Assembly (NCBI GenBank): GCA_016200225.1
Contig: JACQFD010000040.1
Location: 1 to 64,000 of the forward strand
Length of the DNA: 64,000 nt
Direction of reading: 5' to 3'
DNA from: Planctomycetota bacterium
Lineage (GTDB): Bacteria > Planctomycetota > UBA1135 > JACQFD01
The notes below the pieces were generated by a model. The model did not search any database. It saw only the letters and a program-made list of their open reading frames with translations, and was not told where the DNA came from. Below are positions 1 through 8,210 of the stretch, piece by piece (position 1 is the stretch's first letter; every line of letters begins with the position of its first letter). The position numbers and the translations under genes are program-made.

Positions 1-84
1 GGCGCCTTTTTCAAAGAGTCTTCCAGCTTCCAATCGTCGTGACCGCAACGAGGCGATGCGCTTCTTACTGGGTTTTTCTTTCAT
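1..84 (-). CDS. Transposase N-terminus (helix-turn-helix type), cut by window edge
   Basis: The minus strand reads ATG at 84 and stays open for 28 codons to the window edge. The residues RRLEAGRLFEKGA resemble the first helix of the winged-HTH domain that opens IS630-like and related transposases, where a sequence such as 'GxSQxEVARxLGVS' would normally follow. Only the start is visible, so I cannot tell an intact gene from a remnant. The next feature is another transposase fragment, which supports a former insertion hot spot at this edge. It could also be an unrelated basic peptide. Confidence 0.4.
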   Translation of the reverse strand, partial: MKEKPSKKRIASLRSRRLEAGRLFEKGA

Positions 85-596
85 ACGCCAAGTGTAATGC
101 GCCGTAACAGAAATGCTACTTTATTTTACGAGATTCTCTAGGAAATTGCTACGAATGGAACTGGTCTACGCGTTTCGTCAAAAAGTTTGAGTGGAGGGGA
201 TTCCCATTTGTCTTGCGGCGCGCGAGCTTTGCGCCAACCGCTGTCCATCCCGAGCAGCGCCCGCATGCCTCTGGATTTTCAGATATGCTGGAAAATCAAT
301 GGGAATGATACTCGGACTACTGCAATGTGGAGGAGTTCAAAAATGCGCCGGAGGTGTATCAGATTCGCAGGGACCTGCTACAGGTAATTACGTCCGAGAG
401 TTAGGTTTAGTGTTCCTTAGGGTCGCGCTTGGTAGCGCATGGGGACTAAGGGCTTTAGTATGTTCCGCGTCGCATCGGATGAGATTCCGAGATTCGGTCA
501 CAAATATTTACGCAGGGTTTCGTGTTGTAAGATGTCCAAATTGACAAAATGCAAGGCTTGGAATTCTCTTCGTAAATTTCGACGCCAGATTGAATT
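85..596. other. Non-coding stretch between two transposase remnants
   Basis: This stretch of about 510 bases has no open frame that resembles a protein family. Overlapping plus-strand frames of 66 and 117 codons near 187-544 have no recognisable domain and are rich in Cys, Arg and Gly in an unstructured way. Its composition is less GC-rich than the neighbouring genes, consistent with decayed mobile DNA. I see no tRNA, clear terminal inverted repeat or terminator. Confidence 0.4.
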
Positions 597-809
597 TCAA
601 TGACAGACGTCTTCGAGTTTCGTCAATCCCCACTGCGAATTCTCTCGGGCAAATCGAACGACGTGTTCCTCGATGAGTTGTAGTATTCGCGGCCGGCCGG
701 GACTGTTTTGCTTGAATGTCCGTTTCTTAGCGATCAGATCGCGGTGCCAGCGTAGGATCGTTTCGGGCGAGACGATCGTTACATATCGCTGGATCTCGGC
801 CCGGCTCAT
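597..809 (-). pseudogene. Transposase/integrase N-terminal fragment (remnant)
   Basis: The 70-residue frame contains VSPETILRWHRDLIAKK, followed by a GRPRI motif and ARENSQWG. This is the typical start of integrase-core transposases, where 'IVTPxTLLRWHRxLIAxK', 'GRP' and 'RENPxWGYxRI' occur in that order. The usual several-hundred-residue DDE catalytic core is missing: the frame stops right after the WG motif, at a degraded LTKLEDVCH. In-frame sequence upstream of the ATG (LSGRGR) looks like part of the same domain, so the 5' end is also incomplete. It is a dead remnant next to the flagellar operon end. Confidence 0.55.
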
Positions 810-877
810 CCGCCGCCCGCGGCCCGAGAGACTTATGAAACTACTTTTAATGCAAGCGATCGCTTATGGTTAAAATA

Positions 878-1258
878 TTAACTTTCGATTTGGTATGCAT
901 GGCCGTCGGGATCGACGGCGGGGCGGTATCCGCGAAGGCCTCGTTTCGTCCCGGCCAGCGATTCGAGTTCGGAATGTATGCTTTCGATGCGGCGATCGGT
1001 TCGATCGATGGCGATGGCTTGAAGTACGCGGATGTGGTCGGCTTCGCGGCGAAGGAGCGCGCCCGCGCCGCCATCCGGCGGAATGGATAAATTGGATAAT
1101 ACGCTCGAAAGCCGGGAACCGTCGAGCACCGCGCGCGCCGCGGAATCCGGATCGTCGCGATCGAGCGCGGCGAGCGCGCGTTCTGTAGCATCGCGAAGTC
1201 CGCGAAGCGCCGCGAGCGCATCGGCGATTTGTGTAGTATCCTGGACCGGGGGATGCAT
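878..1258 (-). CDS. Small FlgN/FliT-like flagellar chaperone (putative)
   Basis: This protein of about 126 residues is almost entirely helical by composition. It ends with a basic GTKRGLRGYRP motif that resembles the C-terminal end of FlgN/FliT-type export chaperones. It lies directly downstream of fliS on the same strand, 31 bases after the fliS stop, in the place where flagellar operons often carry a second small chaperone. I use the ATG at 1258; a longer frame would start at 1336 inside fliS and is rich in Arg and Asn, which is unlikely. The chaperone role is inferred from position and helical character, not from catalytic residues. No strong Shine-Dalgarno sequence is visible. Confidence 0.5.
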   Translation of the reverse strand: MHPPVQDTTQIADALAALRGLRDATERALAALDRDDPDSAARAVLDGSRLSSVLSNLSIPPDGGAGALLRREADHIRVLQAIAIDRTDRRIESIHSELESLAGTKRGLRGYRPAVDPDGHAYQIES

Positions 1259-1289
1259 GGCGTGTTCGTGCGGTGCGCGCCGTTCCTTA

Positions 1290-1685
1290 TTATTGCGAAT
1301 ACGACATGCGCGATTCCTCTTCGTCGCGAATGCCATCCCAGCCTTCCTTGAGTCTTGTTAATAATACGATCGCATCGTCGATCGGTTTCACGTCCGCGGT
1401 CAAACATGCGGGCGTCAGCGAGCGTTGAAACCACTCGTAAAGCGCGTCGAGGCGCCGAGCGATGTCGCCGCCCTGCTCGAAATCGAGCGCCATGCTCAAT
1501 TCCGCGAGAATGTTCTGCGCTTTGTTGACGGATCTTACAAATCCGGCGCGGTCTTTTTGTTCCAATCTGATTTTGGAGCGCTCGAGCGAGTCGATGGCGC
1601 CGGCGTACATCATGCGCACGAGCTTGAGGCGGGGAATGCTCGCGGCCTCGGCGTCGAAGTAAATGGAAGCGGGATTGGGCGACAT
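1290..1685 (-). CDS. fliS: Flagellar secretion chaperone FliS
   Basis: FliS binds the C-terminal region of flagellin in the cytoplasm and keeps it unfolded for export. The 131-residue protein is the normal family length. Expected features are a tyrosine near the N-terminus (IYFDAEAA), the first-helix pattern IPRLKLVRMMYAGAIDSLERS, the central KAQNILAELSMALDF segment, and a C-terminal helix ending in W (LTRLKEGWDGI). It follows fliD by 57 bases, as in many bacteria, and three flagellin genes upstream supply its clients. The start ATG at 1685 has no clear ribosome binding site, so expression may depend on read-through from fliD. Confidence 0.9.
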   Translation of the reverse strand: MSPNPASIYFDAEAASIPRLKLVRMMYAGAIDSLERSKIRLEQKDRAGFVRSVNKAQNILAELSMALDFEQGGDIARRLDALYEWFQRSLTPACLTADVKPIDDAIVLLTRLKEGWDGIRDEEESRMSYSQ

Positions 1686-1742
1686 ATTGTTTACAAATTA
1701 TTTTGAAAAGTAATATCTATGATCGGGGGTGTGCGATGCGGG

Positions 1743-3188
1743 TTAACCGAATTTGGCCGCGAGCGTGGCTTGTTGTTGTTTGAGCTGGCCCATGACTTCC
1801 TCGAATTTTGCATATTTTTCTTTCAATTGTTGAGTATACGAATCGAGGTGCGCCTGGCCGTTGTCGATGGTCTTTTGCAGCGACGCAATCTGAGTTTTTA
1901 TGGAATCGGTTTTCGCGCTGAGCAGACCCACGACGCTGGCGCCGGTCGCGTCGTCTTTGCCGCCCGTCGTCGCGAATTGTGCAAATTTGCGGATTTCGAT
2001 GGCGATGCCCGTGTCGGAGCCGCCGCCGTCTGAGTCCGCGAACAGGTCGAGGACGGATGTTGTATTTTCGCCGACGGCGGTCGTGAGCTTGGAGTCGTCG
2101 ACTTGCAAGGTTCCGTCGCTCTGAAACGAGATGCCGAGCGCGCTCAGCGAACCGTAGGTCCCGGAGTTCTGCTGTACATAGTTCGATCCGCCGTGGAACA
2201 GCATCGATCGCAGATTGGTTATAATCGATCCGGTCGAGTTGTCGCCGAAAAACGTGCCGGCGACTTTCGTGGCCGAATTGTAAGTATTGTTCGAATTATA
2301 ATAATTTACGATATCATTATAAGCGTTTACGAGATCTTTGATCTTATTCTTGACTCCGGTCACGTCGGTCGAGATTGTCAACGTCACCGGTTTGTTCGCC
2401 TGCGTCGTCGAAGTTAACGTAAACGTGACGCCGTTCAGATAATCGGACACCGTGTTCGACTCGCGCTGGATCCCCGTGATGCCGTCGACGTTGAATTTTG
2501 CATTTTGCGCGCCTGACACCGTGGTCGAGCCGAGACCGACCGTCGAGTCGATCGTAAACGTAAGACCGTGCGACGCCCCCGTGTCCTCGCCGGTGACGAC
2601 CAATCGATAATCCGCGTTGGCGCTCGTGCCGGCGTTGACCACCGACGCGTTGACGCCCGCGACGTTATCGTTAATCGCCTGCGCGATGTCGTTGAGCGAA
2701 CGATTCGCCACGTCGATGGGCACGGCCGTGCCGCCGGAATAAGATATATTAATGTTCCCGGTGCCGCCGAGCGCGGCCGCCGGATCTGTAATTTTAGCCA
2801 CGGCCGAAAGATAGGCGCTCGATGCCTGCGCGAGTTGTGTGACTTCGATCGAGTGCGGACCCACAGTCGCGGGCGCCGCCGCGGACGCCGTGAGAATGGT
2901 AGTATCGGAACTCGTTGCCGAAAGCGCCGTGCCGCTCGCGATGGTTGTTAATTTTCCCGCGGCCGTCTGCAACGCCGTGAGTTTTGTGGAGAGCTGCCCG
3001 ATCTGGCCCTGCAGTTTTGTTAATAAATCCTGTTTCTGCTGCGCGGCGTCGATGGGACGCGCTTCGAGCTTCGTGAGCGCATCGATGATCGCCTGCGTGT
3101 CGATTCCCGACGCGATGCCGCTGAAATTGATTCCCGCGGAACCGCTCGATGAACTCGAAAACGACGAAATAGAATTTACAGTTGCCAT
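1743..3188 (-). CDS. fliD: Flagellar filament capping protein FliD
   Basis: FliD forms the cap at the filament tip and helps flagellin monomers polymerise outside the cell. The 481-residue protein has the FliD N-terminal domain at about residues 20-115, with the hallmark GIASGIDTQAIIDALTKLE and the following heptad-rich segment. The FliD C-terminal domain lies at about residues 230-465, with the KIKDLVNAYNDIVNYYN segment and a terminal coiled coil (SYTQQLKEKYAKFEEVM). A GGGA sequence sits seven bases ahead of the ATG. It lies between the flagellin at 3303 and fliS and is probably co-transcribed with fliS. The Ser-rich N-terminus (SSFSSSSSGS) is normal for this family. Confidence 0.93.
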   Translation of the reverse strand: MATVNSISSFSSSSSGSAGINFSGIASGIDTQAIIDALTKLEARPIDAAQQKQDLLTKLQGQIGQLSTKLTALQTAAGKLTTIASGTALSATSSDTTILTASAAAPATVGPHSIEVTQLAQASSAYLSAVAKITDPAAALGGTGNINISYSGGTAVPIDVANRSLNDIAQAINDNVAGVNASVVNAGTSANADYRLVVTGEDTGASHGLTFTIDSTVGLGSTTVSGAQNAKFNVDGITGIQRESNTVSDYLNGVTFTLTSTTQANKPVTLTISTDVTGVKNKIKDLVNAYNDIVNYYNSNNTYNSATKVAGTFFGDNSTGSIITNLRSMLFHGGSNYVQQNSGTYGSLSALGISFQSDGTLQVDDSKLTTAVGENTTSVLDLFADSDGGGSDTGIAIEIRKFAQFATTGGKDDATGASVVGLLSAKTDSIKTQIASLQKTIDNGQAHLDSYTQQLKEKYAKFEEVMGQLKQQQATLAAKFG

Positions 3189-3226
3189 AACAATTCCCGT
3201 GGGTGTTGGATCCGCCCTTCAACGAC

Positions 3227-3274
3227 TCGGGCGGCCGTGATTCACGATCTATGGATCGACCACGCGCCGCCCGA
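3227..3274. terminator. Branched hairpin between flagellin and fliD
   Basis: TCGGGCGGC at 3227-3235 pairs perfectly with GCCGCCCGA at 3266-3274. The 30-base interior can fold into CGTG-ATT-CACG or into CGATC-TATG-GATCG (3245-3258); these two share bases and exclude each other. There is no U-run after the stem on the minus strand, so it looks more like an attenuator or RNA-stability element in the flagellin-fliD intergenic RNA than a full terminator. It could lower fliD expression relative to flagellin. Confidence 0.4.
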
Positions 3275-3302
3275 ACCTGAGCTTTCCGCCAGCTGAAAGT
3301 TC

Positions 3303-4136
3303 TTACTGCCGTAAGAGTTGTATCGCGGCCTGCGGTTGTAAATTAGCCTGACCGAGAATGGCCGTCGCGGCCTGCTGCAAAATCGAGTTTCGAGTCAGGT
3401 CGGCCGACTCGGACGCAACGTCGACGTCGCGAATGCGCGACTCGGCGGCGGCCAGATTTTCAATGGAAACGTTCAAGCTCGAAATCGTCGATTGCAAACG
3501 ATTCTGCGCGGCGCCGAAGCGGCCTCGCGACGTGTTTACACTGTCGATCGCGATATTAAGATTTCCGATGACGCTATCGATGTCCGACATGCACACCGTG
3601 TTCAACGTGAGAGGCAACAGATTGAGCGTCGTCGCGGTGACGTCGGTCAGCGAAGTCGTGAATGTATCAATACCGGCGCTGACGCCGTCTCCGACTTGAA
3701 ATGTAATATTCGAAACGGAGTTCAGCAGCGTGACGCCGCCGTAACTTGTAGCATTCGCGTTTCGGTCGATGGCTTGGATGAGGGATTGAAATTCATCATC
3801 CAGCGTGGCTCGATCCGACGAGCTCGACGTGCCGTTGCGCGCCTGCACCGCCAGTTCCTTCATACGCGAAAGAATCGAAGAGTTTTCGCTCAACGCTCCT
3901 TCCGCGGTTTGCACAAGCGAAATGCCATCATTGGCATTTCTAACAGATTGTTGCAGCGACCGGACCTTGGCGCGAAGCCGCTCGCTGATTGCGAGGCCGG
4001 CCGCGTCGTCAGCCGCGCTGGCGATGCGCAAACCAGACGCCAGACGGCTGTAGTTTCGCTGAAGTCGCAGGGTGACTTCCTGCAAGTTCCGCTGTGCAAC
4101 GATCGACGAAATGTTGGTATTTACACGAAGTCCCAT
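3303..4136 (-). CDS. fliC: Flagellin (copy 1)
   Basis: This is the structural subunit of the flagellar filament, exported through the flagellar type III system. The 277 residues include the conserved N-terminal D0/D1 helices (GLRVNTNISSIVAQRNL, then LASGLRI and the DDAAGLAISERLR motif) and the C-terminal D1/D0 helices (NRLQSTISSLN, RDVDVASESADLTR, ILQQAATAILGQAN). Only about 60 residues lie between them, so the D2/D3 outer domains are absent. It is close to the copies at 4440 and 10688 but differs in the middle (TLNLLPLTLNTVCMSDIDS). A GAGG sequence lies seven bases before the ATG. It sits 300 bases downstream of copy 2, with a set of hairpins between them. Confidence 0.95.
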   Translation of the reverse strand: MGLRVNTNISSIVAQRNLQEVTLRLQRNYSRLASGLRIASAADDAAGLAISERLRAKVRSLQQSVRNANDGISLVQTAEGALSENSSILSRMKELAVQARNGTSSSSDRATLDDEFQSLIQAIDRNANATSYGGVTLLNSVSNITFQVGDGVSAGIDTFTTSLTDVTATTLNLLPLTLNTVCMSDIDSVIGNLNIAIDSVNTSRGRFGAAQNRLQSTISSLNVSIENLAAAESRIRDVDVASESADLTRNSILQQAATAILGQANLQPQAAIQLLRQ

Positions 4137-4439
4137 GATGGCCTCGAATCGCAGAGTGGGTTGGGGAGGGCGGCCGCGCTGGGAGGCGAGACTTTCCCAA
4201 ACATTCGAAAACGTTTGGAACCCTTGTTGGCCCTACATCGGCAGACCAAGGCACAAAAGCAAAGCACTCGCCATGGTCCCCATGGCGAGTTTTAACTTAA
4301 CTCCATGACTCTGTTGGACTTCAGTGTCCTTCGTCGCTGGCACTGGAAATCATTTCCAGGTGTAAAAGGTCCCGGGGACCGTCGGTCGGCCCCCGGGTTC
4401 GTCGCGGAATTATAAGTCTACAATTCCGTTACTAACTTA
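4137..4439. other. Flagellin intergenic region with four hairpins
   Basis: Between two flagellin genes on the minus strand lie four separate perfect inverted repeats: ACTCGCCATGG/CCATGGCGAGT (4266-4290, loop TCC), CTGGAAAT/ATTTCCAG (4343-4359), CCCGGGG/CCCCGGG (4371-4397) and CGGAATT/AATTCCG (4405-4428). The third, read on the minus strand, is followed by CCTTTT and is the likeliest terminator of the upstream flagellin. A GCCGATGT word (4235-4242 on the complement) resembles half of a sigma-28 -10 element, but no -35 TAAA is present at the right distance. Confidence 0.55.
4371..4397 (-). terminator. Likely terminator of flagellin copy 2
   Basis: A seven-base GC-only stem (CCCGGGG with CCCCGGG) around a 13-base loop lies 43 bases past the stop codon of the flagellin ending at 4440. 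Downstream on the minus strand it is followed by ACCTTTTACA, a short U-run. It is a probable but not ideal intrinsic terminator, and partial read-through into the next flagellin is plausible. Confidence 0.5.
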
Positions 4440-5279
4440 TTATCGGAGCAGCGTCAGTGCGGCTTGCGGCTGCAGGTTCGCTTGACCGAGGATGGCGGTC
4501 GCAGCTTGTTGCAGAATTGAATTCCGCGTCAAGTCTCCGGATTCGAAAGCAACGTCGACGTCGCGGACGCGCGACTCGGCCGAGCTCAGGTTTTCCGAAG
4601 AAATCTGCAAGCTGTTAATCGTGGATCCGAGGCGGTTCTGAGCCGCGCCGAACTGGCCGCGCGTTGTATTCAATGTATTAATCGCGGAGTCGAGCGAGGT
4701 AATGACGCTGTCAATCGTCGTCGAACACGATGTATTTACCGTCAATGTACCCACGTTCAAACCCGTGCTCGCCGTCGAAACGTCCGCTAACGACGTTGTA
4801 AATGTATCAACATTGCTCGTCGTGCCGTCGCCGACCTGAAATGTAACAGTTCCTGTCGCGGAGTTCAGGAGGCTGTTGCCGCCGAAACTTGTAGCGGTTG
4901 CGTTTCGATCCAAAGCGCCAATGAGCGACTGGAATTCGTTATCAAGCGTTGCACGGTCCGAGGAACTCGAAGTTCCGTTTCGCGCTTGGACGGCGAGTTC
5001 CTTCATACGCGCGAGAATATTGGAATCCTCGCTGAGCGCGCCTTCCGCGGTTTGAACCAGCGAAATGCCATCGTTAGCATTTCGAACTGCTTGGTTAATG
5101 GAACGGATCTTGACTCGAAGGCGCTCGCTGATCGCGAGACCCGCGGCGTCGTCGGACGCATTTGCAATGCGAAGACCCGAAGCCAAATGACTGTAATTCT
5201 TCTGAAGCCGTCCGGTCACCTCGGCGAGGTGGCGCTGGGCGACAATTGAAGAAACGTTGGTATTTACTCGAAGACCCAT
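4440..5279 (-). CDS. fliC: Flagellin (copy 2)
   Basis: This is a 279-residue flagellin with the complete D0/D1 N- and C-terminal helices and a short central segment. The N-terminus MGLRVNTNVSSIVAQRHL and the terminal ILQQAATAILGQANLQPQAA are almost identical to the other two copies. The middle (VGTLTVNTSCSTTIDSVITS) aligns better with the copy at 10688 than with the one at 3303. It is preceded by a good sigma-28-type promoter at 5376-5402, giving a leader of about 90 bases. It is likely the strongly expressed first gene of the group. The binding site before the ATG is weak (AAGGGGTG, about ten bases away). Confidence 0.95.
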   Translation of the reverse strand: MGLRVNTNVSSIVAQRHLAEVTGRLQKNYSHLASGLRIANASDDAAGLAISERLRVKIRSINQAVRNANDGISLVQTAEGALSEDSNILARMKELAVQARNGTSSSSDRATLDNEFQSLIGALDRNATATSFGGNSLLNSATGTVTFQVGDGTTSNVDTFTTSLADVSTASTGLNVGTLTVNTSCSTTIDSVITSLDSAINTLNTTRGQFGAAQNRLGSTINSLQISSENLSSAESRVRDVDVAFESGDLTRNSILQQAATAILGQANLQPQAALTLLR

Positions 5280-5671
5280 AATGATCTAACACCCCTTCGG
5301 GTGCTCCTCTTCTTCTAAGACCTCTTCCTGGAAAATTGGCCCGGCTCGCGCCAAGGCATTTCAACTCTACGATCTTTATCGACGCAATTTGCGTTCGCTT
5401 TAGAGTTGCGCCGTCGAGGCGCGCGTGAGGCGCCGAGGGATCCTTATAAGGAACTGATTCTTAATAAGTTCCGGCCGCATACAAGTATTTCGGAAAGTTT
5501 TTCGCAGGTCTTTCCGTGAGCAAAAAGCACCGCGTTGAAAGTTGGTACATGACTCCGAGGAAACACGTTCGGTATCCTGCGGAGTTGGAAGTGGAATCCC
5601 AGATTTTTTTCCGAGAAATTTTCGCGACCGGCGAATGCCACATCGAAAAGAAGGACGGAAAATGACGTCAA
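5280..5671. other. Leader and promoter region of flagellin copy 2
   Basis: This stretch of about 390 bases separates the SBBP protein gene from flagellin copy 2. It holds the sigma-28-like promoter (listed separately) and the flagellin leader. The part next to the SBBP stop (5600-5671) shows no clear terminator hairpin. Short frames of 60-119 codons here overlap each other in different frames and look like chance. Confidence 0.5.
5376..5402 (-). promoter_or_regulatory. Sigma-28 (FliA-type) promoter for flagellin copy 2
   Basis: On the minus strand TAAA (5402-5399) is followed after exactly 15 bases by GTCGATAA (5383-5376). The known FliA consensus is TAAA-N15-GCCGATAA, so only one of twelve consensus bases differs. 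The distance to the start codon of the flagellin at 5279 is about 97 bases. This is established promoter architecture for late flagellar genes; no sigma-28 gene is in the window. Confidence 0.65.
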
Positions 5672-8197
5672 TCACGGCGCCACAAGTGTAATATTCAATC
5701 GGTTGGATGAACTCAATCCGAGTGGCGAAGGAGTGCAAGGGCCCGCGGACCAGAGCCAAAGGGCTTGTAAATAAAACACTTGCCCGATGAGATTTGTATC
5801 GATGGGAATACCTGTTGAGATGTAACCCATGCCGGACGCGTCGCTCGACATGTCGAGGGGGAAGAATGCGGGAGAGGTTAGATCGACGAGGAGATTGAGC
5901 CCAAGTCCAAACGGATCTCCATCGATCGCCTGATCGCTGATAAGTAAGATTCCGAGCGAACTTGCGGGCGCGTTCGAGCAGCGAAGTTCAAAACTTGCAT
6001 TATTAATATTCGGCGGCGACTCGGCGAAGAGCACCTGCGGCCCGTTGCAGCCGGAAGTGCCGGCGCCGTAGTTGGAAATGGGTAGTTCTAACTTTGTGAC
6101 AAAGGCGCTCGCAAAGCCGACGCCGTCAAAAACAGGATCAAACGACATAGAAGTTGTTGGAAATGTCGTTGAGTAGGTCTTGCCTCCAAAATAAACACAT
6201 CCCGACGCGTCTAATGTAACACCCACTCCGTAGTCCGCATCGTTTCCCCCCAAGTAGGTCGAGTAAACCAGCTTGTTCCCTTTGCTGTTAAACTTGGTTA
6301 TTACAACATCGTTATTACCATTCGGAGTCGCCACCTTGCTGTATGCACCCGGCGTCGTGGGGTAATCTGTTGCATTGGTGTAACCCAGTATCGTTGCTTG
6401 TCCCAAATCACTCAAGCTAACGTCAGTCAGAACAACACCACTGTTCGCTCCAAGGTATGTGGAGTAAACAATACCGGTGCCGGTAGGATTAAGGATCGTC
6501 AAATATCCGTCAGCCACGTTTTTCAATTTCGTTTGATATGCACCGTGGGATGTTGGAAAATCGGCGGATGCAGTATATCCGACGGTTGCAGCGAGACCGG
6601 AATTATTAATAGCAATGCGATATGGAAATTCCTGTCCAATGCCGCCTACAATTGTAGAATACACGATTGCACCCGTGGGGCTGAATTTCGCAACAAATGT
6701 GTCGCCTGCACCCTTGTAATTTGGCATCCAAGCGCCGGGAGTGGTAGGAAATCCGGACGATCCCGCAAGACCCATCACATAAGCAGATGCGGTGTTGTCG
6801 AGGGCGATGGCCCTTCCTTGATCACCTCCGTTTCCGCCCCAAAATGTTGAATACAGGAGCGCTGATCCGGCGGAATTCAGTTTTGTTATAAATGCTCCTG
6901 ACACGACATTTAGCACTGTGTCGGCAGCACCTGGCGTGACGGGAAAATCTGTTGAGTATGTAGTACCGGTTACGTGCGCTTCGCCGGCGAAATTAGATGC
7001 CAATCCTCCTGCGAGATCATCCCCCGTGCCGCCTAGATACGTAGAGTATAAAAGAGCACTTCCATTGGGGCTCAGTTTGGTGGCCACCGTGTCGCGGTTG
7101 CTAAGAGACGTGTTGAATGTTGTATCAAATGCGCCGACGGTTGTTGGGTAATTGGAGGATCTTGATGTACCATTCACAAGGACATTTCCCACGCCATCCA
7201 GTGACAGTCCGCCATCCCATTCATCCTTCGATCCCCCGAGAAACGTGGAGAATACAAGGCCATTTCCACTCGCATTTAACACTGTAACGAAGAGGTCCGT
7301 GAATCCCTGAAACGTTGATCCCACAGTATTCGGAAAATCGAAGGCTCCTGTTCTACCGGTGACATAACAATTAAGGGCCGAGTCCGTCGTGACCGCTGCA
7401 ACCCCGTCGTCCCAAGACGATCCTTCGAGATAAGTAGAATACACAATCCCGGGATCAATCACGAGTTGGCTTTCCGGATGGTGTTCACCCAACTTGAATG
7501 AAAACCTTGAGCCGCCAAGAAGTGTGAATTCACATGATAACGGCTGGCGATTTCCTCTGCAGTCGAATTCGTACGTAGTCGGTCGCAGTTGTGTCAGCGG
7601 GCCGGCGCTTGTATGTAAATTCAAATTTCCATTCTCATCCAACGATAATGATTCTGCGCCGTGGCATGCAATGATTAGATTCGCGACGTCCGCACCTGGC
7701 GCGATCTCAAGATCGTATTCCAGAAGTCCGTCGCGGGAGTGAATCAGCAGGTCGACGCCATTGTAAAGATTGTTGTATCGAACGCCGGCAAACGACGGAA
7801 TTCCGGGATGCCAGTCGGATTCGTTTGCGCCAAGAAAAAAGTTATCTTGAGCCTTCGATTCGCCGACGCCTTTAATGGTAATATTCTGATTTCCGCCCTC
7901 GAAGGCAAGGAAAATAATCGACGACCGCGGCTCACAAGCCGAGCCATCGATTGTCTTCGTTGCAACTTCGATGGCGATTCCACGTTCTGTAAAATATGTC
8001 ACCGCGTGGCCGATTTTCGCGGCAAACTTCGCCCCGCGACTCCATTGGCCGCAGTTTTCCAAAAGATGGAGGCCGCCCGTCGGACGGGTGACCTCCTGAT
8101 TCACCATGGGTTCGGTTAATGAGTGGTCTGGAATCCCGCGCTGCAAAATGGGAAACGCGTAGCAGAAACATGTCAAAACCATAGATGTCGCGACCAT
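5672..8197 (-). CDS. Secreted SBBP beta-propeller protein
   Basis: This 841-residue protein starts with a short hydrophobic export signal. Residues 40-250 look like the N-terminal domain that precedes SBBP propellers (LLENCGQWSRGAKF near residue 45, FLGANESDWHPGIPSFAGVRY near 121). Seven repeats from about residue 251 to 690 carry the SBBP signature Y/F-S-T-(Y/F)-L-G-G (VYSTYLEG, VFSTFLGG, LYSTYLGG, LYSTFWGG, VYSTIVGG and two more), matching a seven-bladed propeller. Residues 710-841 form a Cys-containing beta domain (YGAGTSGCNGPQ, then LVDLTSPAFFPLDMSSDASG) of a type I associate with planctomycete secreted proteins. It starts 13 bases after the oxidase-like gene, so the two form an operon. 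The function is unknown, probably cell-surface adhesion or recognition. Confidence 0.85.
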   Translation of the reverse strand: MVATSMVLTCFCYAFPILQRGIPDHSLTEPMVNQEVTRPTGGLHLLENCGQWSRGAKFAAKIGHAVTYFTERGIAIEVATKTIDGSACEPRSSIIFLAFEGGNQNITIKGVGESKAQDNFFLGANESDWHPGIPSFAGVRYNNLYNGVDLLIHSRDGLLEYDLEIAPGADVANLIIACHGAESLSLDENGNLNLHTSAGPLTQLRPTTYEFDCRGNRQPLSCEFTLLGGSRFSFKLGEHHPESQLVIDPGIVYSTYLEGSSWDDGVAAVTTDSALNCYVTGRTGAFDFPNTVGSTFQGFTDLFVTVLNASGNGLVFSTFLGGSKDEWDGGLSLDGVGNVLVNGTSRSSNYPTTVGAFDTTFNTSLSNRDTVATKLSPNGSALLYSTYLGGTGDDLAGGLASNFAGEAHVTGTTYSTDFPVTPGAADTVLNVVSGAFITKLNSAGSALLYSTFWGGNGGDQGRAIALDNTASAYVMGLAGSSGFPTTPGAWMPNYKGAGDTFVAKFSPTGAIVYSTIVGGIGQEFPYRIAINNSGLAATVGYTASADFPTSHGAYQTKLKNVADGYLTILNPTGTGIVYSTYLGANSGVVLTDVSLSDLGQATILGYTNATDYPTTPGAYSKVATPNGNNDVVITKFNSKGNKLVYSTYLGGNDADYGVGVTLDASGCVYFGGKTYSTTFPTTSMSFDPVFDGVGFASAFVTKLELPISNYGAGTSGCNGPQVLFAESPPNINNASFELRCSNAPASSLGILLISDQAIDGDPFGLGLNLLVDLTSPAFFPLDMSSDASGMGYISTGIPIDTNLIGQVFYLQALWLWSAGPCTPSPLGLSSSNRLNITLVAP

Positions 8198-8210
8198 GAT
8201 ATTGCAACCT

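Noticed and set aside
847-1434. 195-codon frame on the minus strand
   Set aside because: It overlaps fliS and the chaperone in another frame, is rich in Arg/Ile/Ala in an unstructured manner and matches no family.
4235-4261. Sigma-28 promoter for flagellin copy 1
   Set aside because: Only GCCGATGT resembles a -10; the -35 position reads TGCT rather than TAAA, so I do not call it a promoter.
4339-4356. Sigma-54 promoter (TGGCAC)
   Set aside because: TGGCAC is not followed by TTGC at the needed distance, and I saw no better match elsewhere despite two NtrC-type regulators.
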